From Deltaproteobacteria bacterium (GTDB taxonomy: Bacteria > Desulfobacterota > Desulfobulbia > Desulfobulbales > SURF-16), in assembly GCA_016219175.1 (NCBI GenBank), contig JACRCD010000062.1:22970-86969 (forward strand): a DNA stretch of 64,000 nt, written 5' to 3'. Positions 45,915 through 56,066 of the stretch are shown here, in pieces (position 1 is the stretch's first letter; each line of letters starts with the position of its first letter). The notes below the pieces were generated by a model. It worked only from the letters and a program-made list of their open reading frames with translations. It searched no databases and was not told where the DNA came from. A program made the translations under genes and the position numbers.

Positions 45915-46163
45915 TTAATTGAATTGACAGTCCGGATAATCAGCGCTTCTGTCTTTGCCCAGGGGCGGTTCAGGCGGCCTGCCCTGGCCCTCGGCCGGAT
46001 AGGAAAGTTCGGCGGGATAAACCACCGGCACAAATCGCTCTTTTTCGGTTTTGGCGAAGAGAGAATCAAACCCTGTCCGCATCCCGGAGCTTATTTCAGC
46101 GACAGAGGCGCAACCTGGTAAACTGGCCAGGCAAAAGCCGAGCACGATTTTCTTTATTTCCAT
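45915..46163 (-). CDS. Short lipoprotein of unknown function
   Basis: 82 residues from the ATG at 46163; the lipobox is LPGC. The remainder is polar and proline-rich and shows no domain. It is the first gene of the lipoprotein set, 41 bp ahead of the FlgO-like gene. Confidence 0.55.
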   Translation of the reverse strand: MEIKKIVLGFCLASLPGCASVAEISSGMRTGFDSLFAKTEKERFVPVVYPAELSYPAEGQGRPPEPPLGKDRSADYPDCQFN

Positions 46164-46738
46164 ATTTCGACCCGTCAAAAAAATAATCAAAAAGTCAGAT
46201 ATCCGTCATGCTTATCGGTAAGCCGCCAGGCGACCCTTGCGAGAAAATCATCACTTCTTGCCCTGACCGGGAAAAAATTGCCCACCAGTGACAATGGTCT
46301 TTCCCGGCCTGAAACGAGGTTTTGTCCCAACCATGCGAAAGTTGAGAGGATATGCCCCAAGAAAAACCCGTCATCCGCGGACCGGCCTCCATACGTTAAT
46401 GTTGTATTTATGCATTTCCCATGCCGCCTGCGGATACTCACGGCCCGGCGTATATGACAAAGCCGTGCCGCCGTTCAGGTTGGCCAAGAAAAGGTTCTTG
46501 TTAATTTTTCATGGCATAAGTGGGTCATGGCCGTGACGCCTGTCTTGTGACGCTTACTTGAAGTTGTCCGGCGATTGACAAGGCCGAGGCACCGCTGTCA
46601 TGCCGCTTGATTTTAAAGGGTTTGGCGAGCAAGGAGATTAAAATTCTGATTAAAATTCTTGCCAAAAGGAAGAAACAGATTATATTTAACGGGTTTAAAT
46701 CCCATTAATGAGCAAATTTATAAGGAGGTGCTTTTCAC
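46164..46738. other. Gene-free intergenic region
   Basis: 575 bp between divergent transcription units. The only longer frame (46187-46441, minus) lacks a ribosome site and family-like composition. The right end carries a strong AAGGAGGTG site for rpoZ and AT-rich DNA that may hold its promoter. Confidence 0.5.
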
Positions 46739-47014
46739 ATGGCACGTATTACCGTAGAAGACTGCCTGAGTAAAATAGGTAATGAAAACCGCTTCATGTT
46801 GATTCACCTTGCTGTAGCCAGGGTTAAACAGCACCGGCGTGGACAGCCTTTTCTCGTTAAGGGAAAAAATAAGGAAGCGGTTATGTCACTGCGGGAAATT
46901 GCCGCCGGCCTGGTAAATTTTGGCAACATCAAAGAGTATGCTGCTAAAACCTCGGAAAAAAAAGCTGAAAGCAAGGCGGAAAGCAAAGCGCTTGACGATG
47001 TAGCGCTTGTCTAA
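46739..47014 (+). CDS. rpoZ: RNA polymerase omega subunit
   Basis: 91 residues. The start MARITVEDCL and the block LREIAAGLVNFGN are the omega signature; the protein helps fold and hold the beta-prime subunit. The C-terminal tail has a KAESKAESKA repeat. An excellent AAGGAGGTG site precedes the ATG. Next genes are dnaJ and moaC on the same strand. Confidence 0.9.
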   Translation: MARITVEDCLSKIGNENRFMLIHLAVARVKQHRRGQPFLVKGKNKEAVMSLREIAAGLVNFGNIKEYAAKTSEKKAESKAESKALDDVALV

Positions 47015-47182
47015 CCTGGCATTCCCCGGGTGAATAAGCCTGCAAAACCAAACCGGATGGGAAAGATGCCGCGCCGGGCGACACGGCACAATACGCCCTG
47101 CCCCCCTTCACGCGGCAGCGCTGCATATAATGAGACGGACGCGAAGATTTATTTTTTGAGCATCCAGGAAAAATCGTAGACG

Positions 47183-48289
47183 ATGGACAAAGATTACTAC
47201 AACATTCTTGGGGTTGCCAAAACAGCAACAGCGGATGAAATAAAAAAGGCCTACCGCAAACTGGCAATGAAATATCATCCGGATAAAAATCCGGGCGACA
47301 AGGAGGCGGAAGAGAAGTTTAAAGCCGCCGCGGAAGCCTACGAGGTTCTGCGAGATATCGAAAAACGTAAGATTTACGACCGATATGGGGCTGAAGGCCT
47401 ACGCAACAGCGGTTACAGCGGTCCTGGTAACTTTGAGGATATTTTCTCAAGCTTCGGTGATATATTCGGCGATCTGTTCGGGTTCAGCGGCGGGAACAGA
47501 CGGCGGAGCCAGGGACCTGTACCGGGCAACGACCTGCGTTATGATTTGAATATCAATTTTATGGAGGCCGTACACGGCATTGATAAAGAAATTGATATCA
47601 GCAAACGCGAAACATGCTGGACCTGTGAAGGAACCGGGATACGGCCGGGCTGCAAAAATAAAATCTGCCCTTACTGCCAGGGGGCGGGACAGGTAACCAG
47701 ATCCCAAGGTTTTTTCAGCATCAGAACCCCGTGTCCCGAGTGCCAGGGCCAGGGGGAAATAATAACCGATCCGTGCAATGACTGTCACGGTTCAGGTCTT
47801 GTCAGCAAGAGCAAAAAGGTATCTCTTAAAATCCCGGCAGGTGTTGACACCGGGGCAAGAATGCGCTTGCGGGGCGAGGGAGAAGGGGGGCGCAAGGGTG
47901 GAGAAAACGGTGATCTGTATGTGGTCATCCACGTCGAACCCCACAAATTCTTCCAGAGGGATGGGGACCTGATCTACTGTGAGCTGCCTTTGTCCATGAC
48001 CCAGGCGGTATTGGGTTGCACACTCAATGTGCCCACGATCCACGGGGAGAAAAGTTTGAAAATCCCCAAGGGCACGCAGCCCGGGCATACTTTCCGGCTG
48101 CAGGGAGAAGGAGTGCCCAGTTTGCGCGGCCACGGGAAAGGGGATATGGTGGTTGAGGTCAAGGTTGTTATTCCCAAGAAGATCTCCAAGCGGCAAGAGG
48201 AGCTTATGCAGGAGTTTGCCGGCCTGGAATCAGGGGAAGATGAACACCACAGCGAGGGTTTTTTTAAAAAACTCTTTTCTGGAATTTAA
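47183..48289 (+). CDS. dnaJ: Chaperone DnaJ
   Basis: 368 residues. The J domain has the HPD motif (YHPDKNPGD) that stimulates DnaK ATPase. A Gly/Phe-rich linker follows. The zinc region holds four CXXCXGXG motifs ([32 protein letters not shown]). The C-terminal substrate-binding domains are complete. It could be a second DnaJ, since dnaK is not adjacent. Confidence 0.95.
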   Translation: MDKDYYNILGVAKTATADEIKKAYRKLAMKYHPDKNPGDKEAEEKFKAAAEAYEVLRDIEKRKIYDRYGAEGLRNSGYSGPGNFEDIFSSFGDIFGDLFGFSGGNRRRSQGPVPGNDLRYDLNINFMEAVHGIDKEIDISKRETCWTCEGTGIRPGCKNKICPYCQGAGQVTRSQGFFSIRTPCPECQGQGEIITDPCNDCHGSGLVSKSKKVSLKIPAGVDTGARMRLRGEGEGGRKGGENGDLYVVIHVEPHKFFQRDGDLIYCELPLSMTQAVLGCTLNVPTIHGEKSLKIPKGTQPGHTFRLQGEGVPSLRGHGKGDMVVEVKVVIPKKISKRQEELMQEFAGLESGEDEHHSEGFFKKLFSGI

Positions 48290-48322
48290 AAACATAAATT
48301 TTCCGTGACCAAAAACGACACG

Positions 48323-48814
48323 ATGCCGACAAAGAATTTCAGCCATTTTGACCAGGCCGGCCAAGCCAGGATGGTCGATGTAAGTCATAAGGACGACACG
48401 GTCCGGCAGGCGGTGGCCGGCGGCGCTATCCATATGTCGCCGGAATGTTTTAAGCTGCTGACCACATCTTCCATTGCCAAGGGAGACGTGCTGGGAGTGG
48501 CGCGACTGGCCGGAATTATGGCGGCAAAAAAGACAGGCGAACTTATTCCGCTTACCCACCCTCTACCCATTACCAAAGCGGACATCGATTTCAGCCTGAA
48601 TGCGGAAAAGTGTAGCGTGGAGATAACTGCTACCGTTGGGATCACAGGCAAAACCGGCGTGGAGATGGAAGCGCTGACCGCGGTATCAATTGCCGCTTTG
48701 ACGATTTATGATATGTGCAAGGCGGTGGATAAGGGCATGATGATCGACAGCATCGGGCTCTTATCGAAATCAGGCGGGAAGAGTGGCACTTACGTTCGCA
48801 ATGACCGGAAATAA
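48323..48814 (+). CDS. moaC: Cyclic pyranopterin monophosphate synthase MoaC
   Basis: 163 residues from the ATG at 48323; a GTG at 48305 would add six residues, and neither has a clear SD. It makes cPMP in molybdopterin synthesis together with MoaA. Signature blocks are [29 protein letters not shown] and the catalytic-loop [28 protein letters not shown]. Molybdopterin is used by formate dehydrogenases and other anaerobic oxidoreductases. Confidence 0.95.
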   Translation: MPTKNFSHFDQAGQARMVDVSHKDDTVRQAVAGGAIHMSPECFKLLTTSSIAKGDVLGVARLAGIMAAKKTGELIPLTHPLPITKADIDFSLNAEKCSVEITATVGITGKTGVEMEALTAVSIAALTIYDMCKAVDKGMMIDSIGLLSKSGGKSGTYVRNDRK

Positions 48815-48871
48815 ATCAGCACGTTTCCAACCAATGGAAATGCAACGCTGAACCATTTGGAGATTAAAGCC

Positions 48872-49234
48872 ATGACAGACGAACAACTGGCGTATTTTAA
48901 AAAGAAATTAAAGGATATGAGTGACGAGCTCTTATCCGAAGCCAATAGAACAATCACGGAAATGACCGACAGCGGCGGCAATTATCCTGATCCAACCGAC
49001 AGGGCCACGGCCGAGTCCGATCGTAATTTTGAACTGCGCATCCGTGATCGCGAACGCAAGCTGCTTGCCAAGGTCAAGGAAGCGCTTGAGCGGATTGAAA
49101 ACGACGAATACGGGGTTTGCGAGGACTGTGGCGAAGATATCGGGGTGGCCCGCCTGGAGGCGCGCCCGGTAACTACTCTCTGTATTCAGTGTAAAACAAA
49201 GCAGGAAGATTACGAAAAGGCCAAGGCAAGTTGA
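48872..49234 (+). CDS. dksA: DksA/TraR family zinc-finger transcription factor
   Basis: 120 residues from the ATG at 48872 with a GGAG site; the in-frame TTG 15 bases earlier is unlikely. An N-terminal coiled coil is followed by ERIENDEYGVCEDCGEDI, a zinc finger of two CXXC pairs (CEDC and CIQC). DksA binds RNA polymerase in the secondary channel with ppGpp. The coiled-coil tip reads NYPDPTDRATAESDRN, consistent with the DksA-type acidic tip. Confidence 0.92.
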   Translation: MTDEQLAYFKKKLKDMSDELLSEANRTITEMTDSGGNYPDPTDRATAESDRNFELRIRDRERKLLAKVKEALERIENDEYGVCEDCGEDIGVARLEARPVTTLCIQCKTKQEDYEKAKAS

Positions 49235-49277
49235 TGTGCTTTTTTTCTCACAAAATTTCAACTGATTTAAGTGACTT

Positions 49278-50276
49278 ATGCCAGAACTAAGAAAAGATCC
49301 TGTCCTGGGCCGATGGATTATTATCGCCAAGGAACGCGGAAAAAGGCCAACGGACTTTATTGTTGAACATAGCGTGAGCAAGGGCGGCTTCTGCCCTTTG
49401 TGTCCTGGAAATGAAAAAACCACCCCGCCGGAAGTTCTCAGTTACGCCGGCACGAATCACCAGCCCAACACCCCCGGCTGGTCACTGCGTGTCGTGCCGA
49501 ACAAATATCCGGCCCTGATCATCGAGGGCGATCTGGATAAGGAAGGCGAAGGGCTGTACGATAAGATGAACGGCATCGGCGCGCACGAGGTCATCATTGA
49601 ATCGCCGAATCATGGCGAAGCCTTTTCCGGCCTGGCCCAAGAGAGAATGCTTGACGTTTTTCTGGCCTTCCGGGACCGGATGATTGATCTTGGCCGCGAT
49701 CCGCGTTTCAAATATGTCATGGTCTTTAAGAATTTCGGCAAGGCGGCGGGCGCCTCCCTGGAACATTCCCATTCCCAGCTGGTTGCCCTGCCCATCGTGC
49801 CGGGCCGCATCGTCTCGGAGATGTCGGGCAGCCTCTCCTATTATAAATACAAGGAACGCTGTGTTTATTGTGACATTATCCATCAGGAAATGAAAACGGA
49901 GGAAAGGGTTGTCTGTCAGAATGATTATTTCATTACCATTGCCCCTTACGCCCCCCGGTCGCCGTTTGAAATGTGGGTGCTGCCCAAGAGACACGCCTCG
50001 TCATACATCAGTCAGGATCACACTTCCTTCCAAGCACTGGCGGCAATCTTTTCCGAAAGCATGCGCAGGTTAAATGCCTGTATCCCCAACGTTCCCTATA
50101 ATTTTGTCCTGCATGCTTCTCCTTTGCGCTCCGAGCCGTTGGAGCATTATCACTGGCATTTTGAGATAATGCCCAAGCTGACGCAAATTGCCGGTTTTGA
50201 ATGGGGCTCGGGATTTTACATTAATCCCACCCCGCCTGAGGATGCCGCACGATTCCTCAGAGAAGCCAAGGTTTGA
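49278..50276 (+). CDS. galT: Galactose-1-phosphate uridylyltransferase
   Basis: 332 residues of the HIT superfamily. It exchanges UMP between UDP-glucose and galactose-1-phosphate. The zinc site CPLCPG, a second CVYC pair, and the active-site histidines in LEHSHSQ (family usually HPH) are present, as is the C-terminal HYHWHFEIMP block. The HSHSQ variant is often seen in broader-specificity bacterial enzymes. No galK or galE is nearby. Confidence 0.92.
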   Translation: MPELRKDPVLGRWIIIAKERGKRPTDFIVEHSVSKGGFCPLCPGNEKTTPPEVLSYAGTNHQPNTPGWSLRVVPNKYPALIIEGDLDKEGEGLYDKMNGIGAHEVIIESPNHGEAFSGLAQERMLDVFLAFRDRMIDLGRDPRFKYVMVFKNFGKAAGASLEHSHSQLVALPIVPGRIVSEMSGSLSYYKYKERCVYCDIIHQEMKTEERVVCQNDYFITIAPYAPRSPFEMWVLPKRHASSYISQDHTSFQALAAIFSESMRRLNACIPNVPYNFVLHASPLRSEPLEHYHWHFEIMPKLTQIAGFEWGSGFYINPTPPEDAARFLREAKV

Positions 50277-50301
50277 TGGAACTTTTAAAACAGGTGACCC
50301 C

Positions 50302-50652
50302 ATGAAAAAGATATTGCTCGTTGATGATGAAGAAAGTATCCATCTTCTTTACCGGGAGGAACTTGAAGAAGAAGGTTATGAAGTCCATTCCGCTCTGTCC
50401 GGCGAGGAAGCCCTGGACAAGCTGCACATCATTATGCCGGATCTGGTTATTCTCGATATCAACATGCCGGGCATGAACGGTATTGACGTGCTGCGCCGCA
50501 TGAAGGAAATCAACCAGGAACTCCCGGTCATCCTCAGTTCAGCCTATCAGGAATTCAAGCAGGATCTGGCCTCCTGGGCCTCCGATGACTACATAGTCAA
50601 ATCATCCAATCTGGACGAACTGAAAAATGCCGTCCGCAAATATCTTTCCTGA
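50302..50652 (+). CDS. Single-domain response regulator
   Basis: 116 residues from the ATG at 50302: a CheY-like receiver alone, with LLVDDEES, phospho-Asp in LVILDINMPG and a C-terminal VKSSN where Lys is usual. It could act as a phosphorelay intermediate, for example for an orphan hybrid kinase. It starts 25 bp after galT and is followed 24 bp later by the FolE2-like gene. Confidence 0.9.
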   Translation: MKKILLVDDEESIHLLYREELEEEGYEVHSALSGEEALDKLHIIMPDLVILDINMPGMNGIDVLRRMKEINQELPVILSSAYQEFKQDLASWASDDYIVKSSNLDELKNAVRKYLS

Positions 50653-50676
50653 ACCAGCGGCGGCAGCCTTAAGACA

Positions 50677-51450
50677 ATGAAGGACATTCAGAGCCTGCGC
50701 GACCACCGGCGAATCAATATCAAGAAGGTCGGGGTTAAGGATATCTCCTACCCGATCACGGTGCTGGACAGGGCAAACAAGGTGCAGAAGACAGTGGCCA
50801 GGGTTAATATGTACGTTAATCTGCCGCACCAGTTCAAAGGCACCCATATGAGCCGGTTTATCGAGATCCTCAACCACTTCCACGGGGCCATCAATCTGCG
50901 CAGCCTGCAACTGATCCTGCACGAGACAAAGGCAAAACTGCAGGCTGAAGCAGCGCATATGGAAATTGAATTTCCTTTTTTTCTGAAAAAAAAATCTCCC
51001 ACCGCCAACAAAACCGGACTGGCGGAATATCTCTGTAAAATGCATGGCTCTCTTGGTGTTGTTGACGATCTGACCCTGGAGGTCGCCGTGCCCATTTCGC
51101 CTCCCGCGCCGGTGCAGACCAGCTCGGGGCTGCCCGAATCCCTGGGGCATTGGGGCGTGGCGACTATTTGTCTTCGTTTCAGGCATTTCATCTGGATGGA
51201 AGAGCTTATTGAAATGGTTGAGGATGTAACCTGCCATGGCCTGCAATGGTCGGCATCTTCTCCCAAACCGCCTGACTACACGCTTTCCGTCGAAAAAATA
51301 GCAAAGGATCTGGCAGTCAAGCTTTCCGGCCATCCTGATATCAACTGGTGTTCCATCACCGTTGAAAACCTTTCGCAGGGGTTTAGCACCTTTGCCACCA
51401 TTGAGTGGCCGGAAGAGGCAGTGAACTTCAATCCAAACAGCGTACATTAA
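50677..51450 (+). CDS. FolE2-like (GTP cyclohydrolase IB fold) protein lacking catalytic residues
   Basis: 257 residues. The N-terminal half matches FolE2 well: SLRDHRRINIKKVGVKDISYPITVLDR, KGTHMSRFIE and FPFFLKKKSP. Where FolE2 has the metal and nucleophile motif CPCSKEIS, this protein reads PPAPVQTSSG. The metal-ligand block ESIHNH near the C-terminus is replaced by SQGFST. It therefore probably cannot open GTP to the dihydroneopterin precursor. It may be a pseudo-enzyme or use a different chemistry. It ends 5 bp before glyS. Confidence 0.85.
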   Translation: MKDIQSLRDHRRINIKKVGVKDISYPITVLDRANKVQKTVARVNMYVNLPHQFKGTHMSRFIEILNHFHGAINLRSLQLILHETKAKLQAEAAHMEIEFPFFLKKKSPTANKTGLAEYLCKMHGSLGVVDDLTLEVAVPISPPAPVQTSSGLPESLGHWGVATICLRFRHFIWMEELIEMVEDVTCHGLQWSASSPKPPDYTLSVEKIAKDLAVKLSGHPDINWCSITVENLSQGFSTFATIEWPEEAVNFNPNSVH

Positions 51451-51455
51451 GGCCC

Positions 51456-53537
51456 ATGAACCACGAATTCTTACTGGAAATCGGCACTGAGGAAATCCCG
51501 GCAGGCTATATCGAACCGGCCCTTCAGTACATGCGGGAAAGCATGGACAGAAAATTAAAAGAACTGTCCCTTTCCTTTGACTCCATAAAAACCGCGGCCA
51601 CCCCCAGGCGACTGACGCTGTGCGTTTCAGGCCTCTGCGTCCGCCAACCTGACCGCAGGGAAGAGGTGCTTGGTCCGCCGAAAAAGGCGGCCTTTGACCA
51701 GGAAAACAAGCCCACCAAAGCGGCCATGGGTTTTGTCAGTTCGCGCAACGCCTCCCTCGATGACATCCGGATTGTCACCACTCCTAAGGGCGAGTACCTG
51801 ATGCTGGTCCAGGAACACACGGGGGAAAATACCGCGGACCTTCTTTCTCGCCTGCTGCCGGAATTCATCCTCTCCATCCCTTTTGCAAAATCAATGCGCT
51901 GGAGCGGCTTCCGGACCAGTTTCGCCCGGCCCATCCAATGGCTGCTCGCCCTGTTTGCAGGGAAAGTGGTCGACTTCAGCATCAATAATCTCTCTGCCGG
52001 CAACAGCACCAGAGGCCATCGCTTCATGGCCCCGCAACAGATACCGGTCGAGAATTATGGACACTACATCGAGACGCTGCGCGCGCATCATGTCATCGTT
52101 GACATTCGTGAGCGCAGAGAGCTGGTCGAAAAGGAAGTGGTACGGGCCGCTGCCGAGTCCGGCGGCCGGATCGTGGCCGACAGTGAACTTCTTGACACCA
52201 TCACCAACCTGGTTGAGTTTCCCGTGGGCATCAAAGGCTCTTTTGATGAAAAATTTCTGGCCCTGCCCCGAGAAGTGCTGATAACCTCCATGCGGGTGCA
52301 CCAAAAATATTTTACCGTGGCGGACGGAAGCGGTAGCCTGATGCCGAACTTCGTGGCGGTAAACAACACGCGCATTGCCGAGGTGAGCACGGCGGCGGCG
52401 GGACACGAAAGGGTCTTGCGGGCCAGACTGGAGGATGCCCTCTTTTTTTTCAAGGAAGATAAGCAGAAAAAACTTGAAGATCGGCTCACTGAGCTTTCCG
52501 GGGTGGTTTTTCAGGCCCAGCTTGGTTCCATGTTTGAAAAAACAGTGCGTCTTGAAAAACTGACAGCCTTTCTCTGCCGGGAAATAGCCCCGGCTGTGGA
52601 GGAAACGGCCGTGCGCGCCGCCCGCCTGGCCAAGGCTGATCTGGTAACCGGCATGGTTGGTGAATTTCCTACCCTGCAGGGGGTCATGGGGAAATATTAC
52701 GCCCTCCACGAAGGGGAAAGCAGCGAGGTGGCCGAGGCCGTCCAGGAGCATTACCTGCCGGTCAGGGCGGAAAGCGCTCTGCCGGTCAACATTGCCGGAG
52801 CCTTGGTCAGCATCGCCGACAGGATCGACACCATCGCCGGTTGTTTCGGCATCGGCAAGATCCCCACCGGAACAACCGACCCTTACGGCTTGCGGCGCCA
52901 TGCCCTGGCGCTGCTCCACATTATCTCTGCACATTCCTTCCCCCTCTCCCTGTCCGCATGCGTCAGTGAGGCCCTCGACCTGTATGGGGATAAGCTGACG
53001 GAAGACAGGCAGAAAACGACCAAGGGCGTTATCGATTTCATCAAGGGGCGCTGCATGAATGATCTCATCGCCAAAGGGATGGCCCAGGAGGCGGTTGATG
53101 CGGTGCTCACCACCACCTTTGATGACGTGGTTGACTGCCGGAAACGCATTGACGCCCTGATCAGCATCAGCACCAGGGAAACCTTCACCCTGCTGGCCGG
53201 CGCTTTCAAGCGGGTTATCAATATCATTAAGGATCATGCCCAGGTTGACGTTTCGCCCCCCCTTCTGCTGGAAGAGGCGGAGAGGAGACTTTACGACGTG
53301 TATGTCGAGGTGCGCGCCAAGGTTGAACCTCTGGTCAGGGAAAAACGATACGAAGAGGCCCTGGAGAAAATCCTGGAGATGAAGGAGCCTGTCGACTCTT
53401 TTTTTGATACCGTCATGGTGATGAGTGAAGATGACAAGCTGCGCAACAACCGCCTTTCACTGCTGGCCGCCATTGCCCAGCTCTTTCTGCGCATCGGTGA
53501 TTTTTCCAGGATGTACACCCTGACAGGAAACGAGTGA
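51456..53537 (+). CDS. glyS: Glycyl-tRNA synthetase beta subunit
   Basis: 693 residues from the ATG at 51456. It begins FLLEIGTEEIPAGYIEPAL and contains FARPIQWLLALF, LEDALFFFKEDKQKKLEDR and PYGLRRHALALL, as in the beta subunit of the tetrameric bacterial enzyme, which binds tRNA. The alpha-subunit gene glyQ, usually adjacent, is not within the window. The protein is full length. Confidence 0.97.
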   Translation: MNHEFLLEIGTEEIPAGYIEPALQYMRESMDRKLKELSLSFDSIKTAATPRRLTLCVSGLCVRQPDRREEVLGPPKKAAFDQENKPTKAAMGFVSSRNASLDDIRIVTTPKGEYLMLVQEHTGENTADLLSRLLPEFILSIPFAKSMRWSGFRTSFARPIQWLLALFAGKVVDFSINNLSAGNSTRGHRFMAPQQIPVENYGHYIETLRAHHVIVDIRERRELVEKEVVRAAAESGGRIVADSELLDTITNLVEFPVGIKGSFDEKFLALPREVLITSMRVHQKYFTVADGSGSLMPNFVAVNNTRIAEVSTAAAGHERVLRARLEDALFFFKEDKQKKLEDRLTELSGVVFQAQLGSMFEKTVRLEKLTAFLCREIAPAVEETAVRAARLAKADLVTGMVGEFPTLQGVMGKYYALHEGESSEVAEAVQEHYLPVRAESALPVNIAGALVSIADRIDTIAGCFGIGKIPTGTTDPYGLRRHALALLHIISAHSFPLSLSACVSEALDLYGDKLTEDRQKTTKGVIDFIKGRCMNDLIAKGMAQEAVDAVLTTTFDDVVDCRKRIDALISISTRETFTLLAGAFKRVINIIKDHAQVDVSPPLLLEEAERRLYDVYVEVRAKVEPLVREKRYEEALEKILEMKEPVDSFFDTVMVMSEDDKLRNNRLSLLAAIAQLFLRIGDFSRMYTLTGNE

Positions 53538-53665
53538 TCCGGTCCGAGCCTCATCAGAAGGGGGGGGCGCTCGGTTTCATTTTTTTTCCAGCCTGAGGGG
53601 GACTGAATTTTTTTTTGCGGTTTTTCGCGAAAAGCATTCACTCCCCGGCTTATTCATCTTACCGG

Positions 53666-54471
53666 TCATACCGCATAAAAACCCCGCACATCATCGAGAG
53701 CGGCTGCATAGACCAGGGGCAGATCCTCAAAAACCTCTTTGACGCTGCCGGCCAGCCTCGCCACCTCCAGCCAGTCGCCACGCTCGTAAGCCTTGGCCAG
53801 ACTCAGTATCACCGAGTAACGGGTCTTTTTGCCTGCGGTCAGGGTGTCGACGATCTCAGGCGCCAGGTTGAGCTCCTTTAATATCTTCTCCATGGGCTGG
53901 TCCAGCATGACATCCAGCAGAGAAAACATGCCCAGGGTGTAACAGGCCAGACTGAAATCCCGTCCCTTGCCCAATTTATCACCGACCTGTTCGCAGAACC
54001 GGGCCCGCAAAAGGGCAAGACGAAGCAGTTCCTGCGGTTTGTCGTCCGCGATGTAGGAGAGCATCATCAAGCTGAGCCATTTCCGCAAGGTGCGCTCACC
54101 GATCAGGGCGATGGCGCCCTGCATCGATTTCACCACCATGCTTCTGCGCATGGCCGCCGAATTGACATACTTGGGCAGCTTATAGGAAAGGGAGATGTCC
54201 TGGGAAATAAATTCTGCAATTTTTTTAAAATTATAATTTTGCTGATGCCGATCAAGGAAAATGTATTGGTGATGACCTTGGAGGTTGCCTCGTCGCCGTC
54301 CTGGCCGCTATCAAAAAAGTTATCCAGCCCGGACCGGAAAAGCAACTCGTAGCCGAATACCCGGCCGTTGCCGCGGAAGATGGGCTGCCTGGCAATAAAA
54401 ATTTTGTTGCTGCTGTCGGGCTGCGCATTTTGCGCAGCCATGGATGTGTCCCTTCCCAAGCGGTCAGTCAT
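53666..54471 (-). pseudogene. Broken EAL-HDOD (YuxH-type) signalling gene
   Basis: The first part (ATG at 54471; IFIARQPIFRGNGRVFGYELLFRSG) is the N-terminus of an EAL-like domain of the YuxH family. After about 75 residues, near 54235, the reading frame shifts into KKIAEFISQDISLSYKLPKYVNSAA, the beginning of the HDOD domain, which then runs to 53666. About 130 residues of the EAL domain, including the catalytic region, are missing. The junction lies in an AT-rich run. The HDOD part could still be expressed from the ATG at 54151. Confidence 0.8.
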
Positions 54472-54537
54472 GTGCTGATTATAGGTCGAGTAAGGACAGA
54501 GCGTCAAGATCGTTGACGAAGGCTAAAACGGCAAAAG

Positions 54538-54569
54538 AAAAATAGGCACGGGAAAACGGGCCTATTTTT
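54538..54569. terminator. Bidirectional terminator-like hairpin
   Basis: The 10-bp stem AAAAATAGGC (54538-54547) / GCCTATTTTT (54560-54569) has a 12-nt loop and T-runs in both directions. It lies upstream of the broken EAL-HDOD gene in a gene-free gap (54472-54889). Confidence 0.6.
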
Positions 54570-54676
54570 TCCATCTTTCTCCCGGCACTGAGCAAATATG
54601 TAATTTTCTATGATAAAATTATAGTGTTCGGCGCTTTTTTCAGACATAATCTAATCAGAGATCGGCAAAGCTGATA

Positions 54677-54833
54677 AATTAGTAAAAAGTCGGCGATAAA
54701 GCCCGGCTGGCTAAGTAACAAAATTCGATATACAAGGCGTAGTGTATTTTTGAGAGTGAGGCTATACATGTGGTATGCCGAACGAACAAAAATGCGCTAC
54801 AACGCAGTAGATCGAATTTTTTACGACGCCATC
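54677..54833 (+). repeat. Dispersed palindromic repeat, second family, copy 3
   Basis: Closely similar to the reverse complement of 34563-34743 and, more distantly, to 7622-7793. Inner arms AAAATTCGAT / ATCGAATTTT are kept. It ends 56 bp before the ald gene. Confidence 0.82.
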
Positions 54834-54889
54834 AAAGCTCATTGGCCACTATAATCCTGGCATGATTTCATACTAAGGGTGTTTTCATC

Positions 54890-56008
54890 ATGATCATCGG
54901 CGTGCCAAGGGAAATAAAGGACAAGGAATTCCGGGTGGGCATCGTGCCGGCAGGGGTGAAAACCTTGACTGCGGCAGGGCACGCCGTCCTCATCGAAAAG
55001 GACGCGGGCCGCGGCAGCGATATCTCCGACAGCGACTATGTGAAAGCCGGGGCGGAAATCCTGCACGCGGCCGACCACATTTACCGGCAGGCTGAACTTG
55101 TTGTGAAGGTAAAAGAACCCTTGCCCCGTGAATACGCCTACCTGCGGCCCGGCATGATTCTCTACACCTATCTGCACCTCGCCCCCTTGCCCGAATTGAC
55201 CGAACAGTTGCTGCGGAAAGGGGTAACCGCCATCGGCTACGAGACAGTCAGACTGGACAACGGTTATCTGCCGCTGCTGGCGCCGATGAGCGAGGTGGCG
55301 GGCAGGATGGCAATCCAGGTGGGGGCGCATTTTCTGCAAAAAGAGGAGGGGGGCCGGGGCATTCTTCTTGGCGGGGTGCCGGGGGTGGAGCACGGCCATG
55401 TCACCATCATCGGCGGCGGCACGGTGGGCAGTTACGCGGCCCGGGTGGCCACCGCCCTGGGCGCAACGGTCACGGTCCTTGACACGGATCTGCACCGGCT
55501 GGCCTATCTTGATGACATCTTCTCCGGCCATATCAACACCCTCATGTCCAATACCCACAATCTGGAGCAGGAACTTGCCATTGCCGATCTGCTGGTCGGC
55601 GCTGTCCTCATCCCCGGCGGCAGCGCGCCGAAACTCGTCACGCGGCAGATGCTCTCCCTGATGAAGAAAGGGGCTGTCATTGTCGATGTGGCGATTGACC
55701 AGGGCGGCTGTGTCGAGACATCCCGGCCCACCACCCATTCGGAGCCGATCTTTATCATTGACGGCATCATTCATTACTGTGTGGCCAATATGCCGGGAGC
55801 GGTGCCCCGCACCTCAACCTTTGCCCTGACAAACGCCACGCTGCCTTTTGCCCTGGAGATCGCCAATAAGGGGCTTCTTAACGCCGCCTCCGAGAACCGG
55901 GCCTTAAAGCGGGGCATCAACATCCATGACGGGGCGATCCGTAACAGAGAGGTCGCGGAATCACAAGGACGGGGGTGGCAGGATTTCTCCTGCGTAAACC
56001 ATAACTGA
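54890..56008 (+). CDS. ald: Alanine dehydrogenase
   Basis: 372 residues. It converts alanine and NAD to pyruvate and ammonium or the reverse. Signature blocks are [40 protein letters not shown], and the NAD Rossmann [13 protein letters not shown]. The substrate-binding Lys and His are in these blocks. The last 15 residues form a slightly longer tail than usual. Confidence 0.97.
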   Translation: MIIGVPREIKDKEFRVGIVPAGVKTLTAAGHAVLIEKDAGRGSDISDSDYVKAGAEILHAADHIYRQAELVVKVKEPLPREYAYLRPGMILYTYLHLAPLPELTEQLLRKGVTAIGYETVRLDNGYLPLLAPMSEVAGRMAIQVGAHFLQKEEGGRGILLGGVPGVEHGHVTIIGGGTVGSYAARVATALGATVTVLDTDLHRLAYLDDIFSGHINTLMSNTHNLEQELAIADLLVGAVLIPGGSAPKLVTRQMLSLMKKGAVIVDVAIDQGGCVETSRPTTHSEPIFIIDGIIHYCVANMPGAVPRTSTFALTNATLPFALEIANKGLLNAASENRALKRGINIHDGAIRNREVAESQGRGWQDFSCVNHN

Positions 56009-56066
56009 AATCGCCCGTAGCCGTTTTTCCGGCCGGGGAAATCCAAAACCAACAAAATTTTTCGCC

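Noticed and set aside
46187..46441. 84-codon minus-strand frame
   Set aside because: No ribosome site, no domain and composition unlike the neighbours.
54160..54471. Treating the EAL-like fragment as a separate functional gene
   Set aside because: It lacks the catalytic part of the domain and ends in out-of-frame residues; it fits the 5' end of a broken EAL-HDOD gene.
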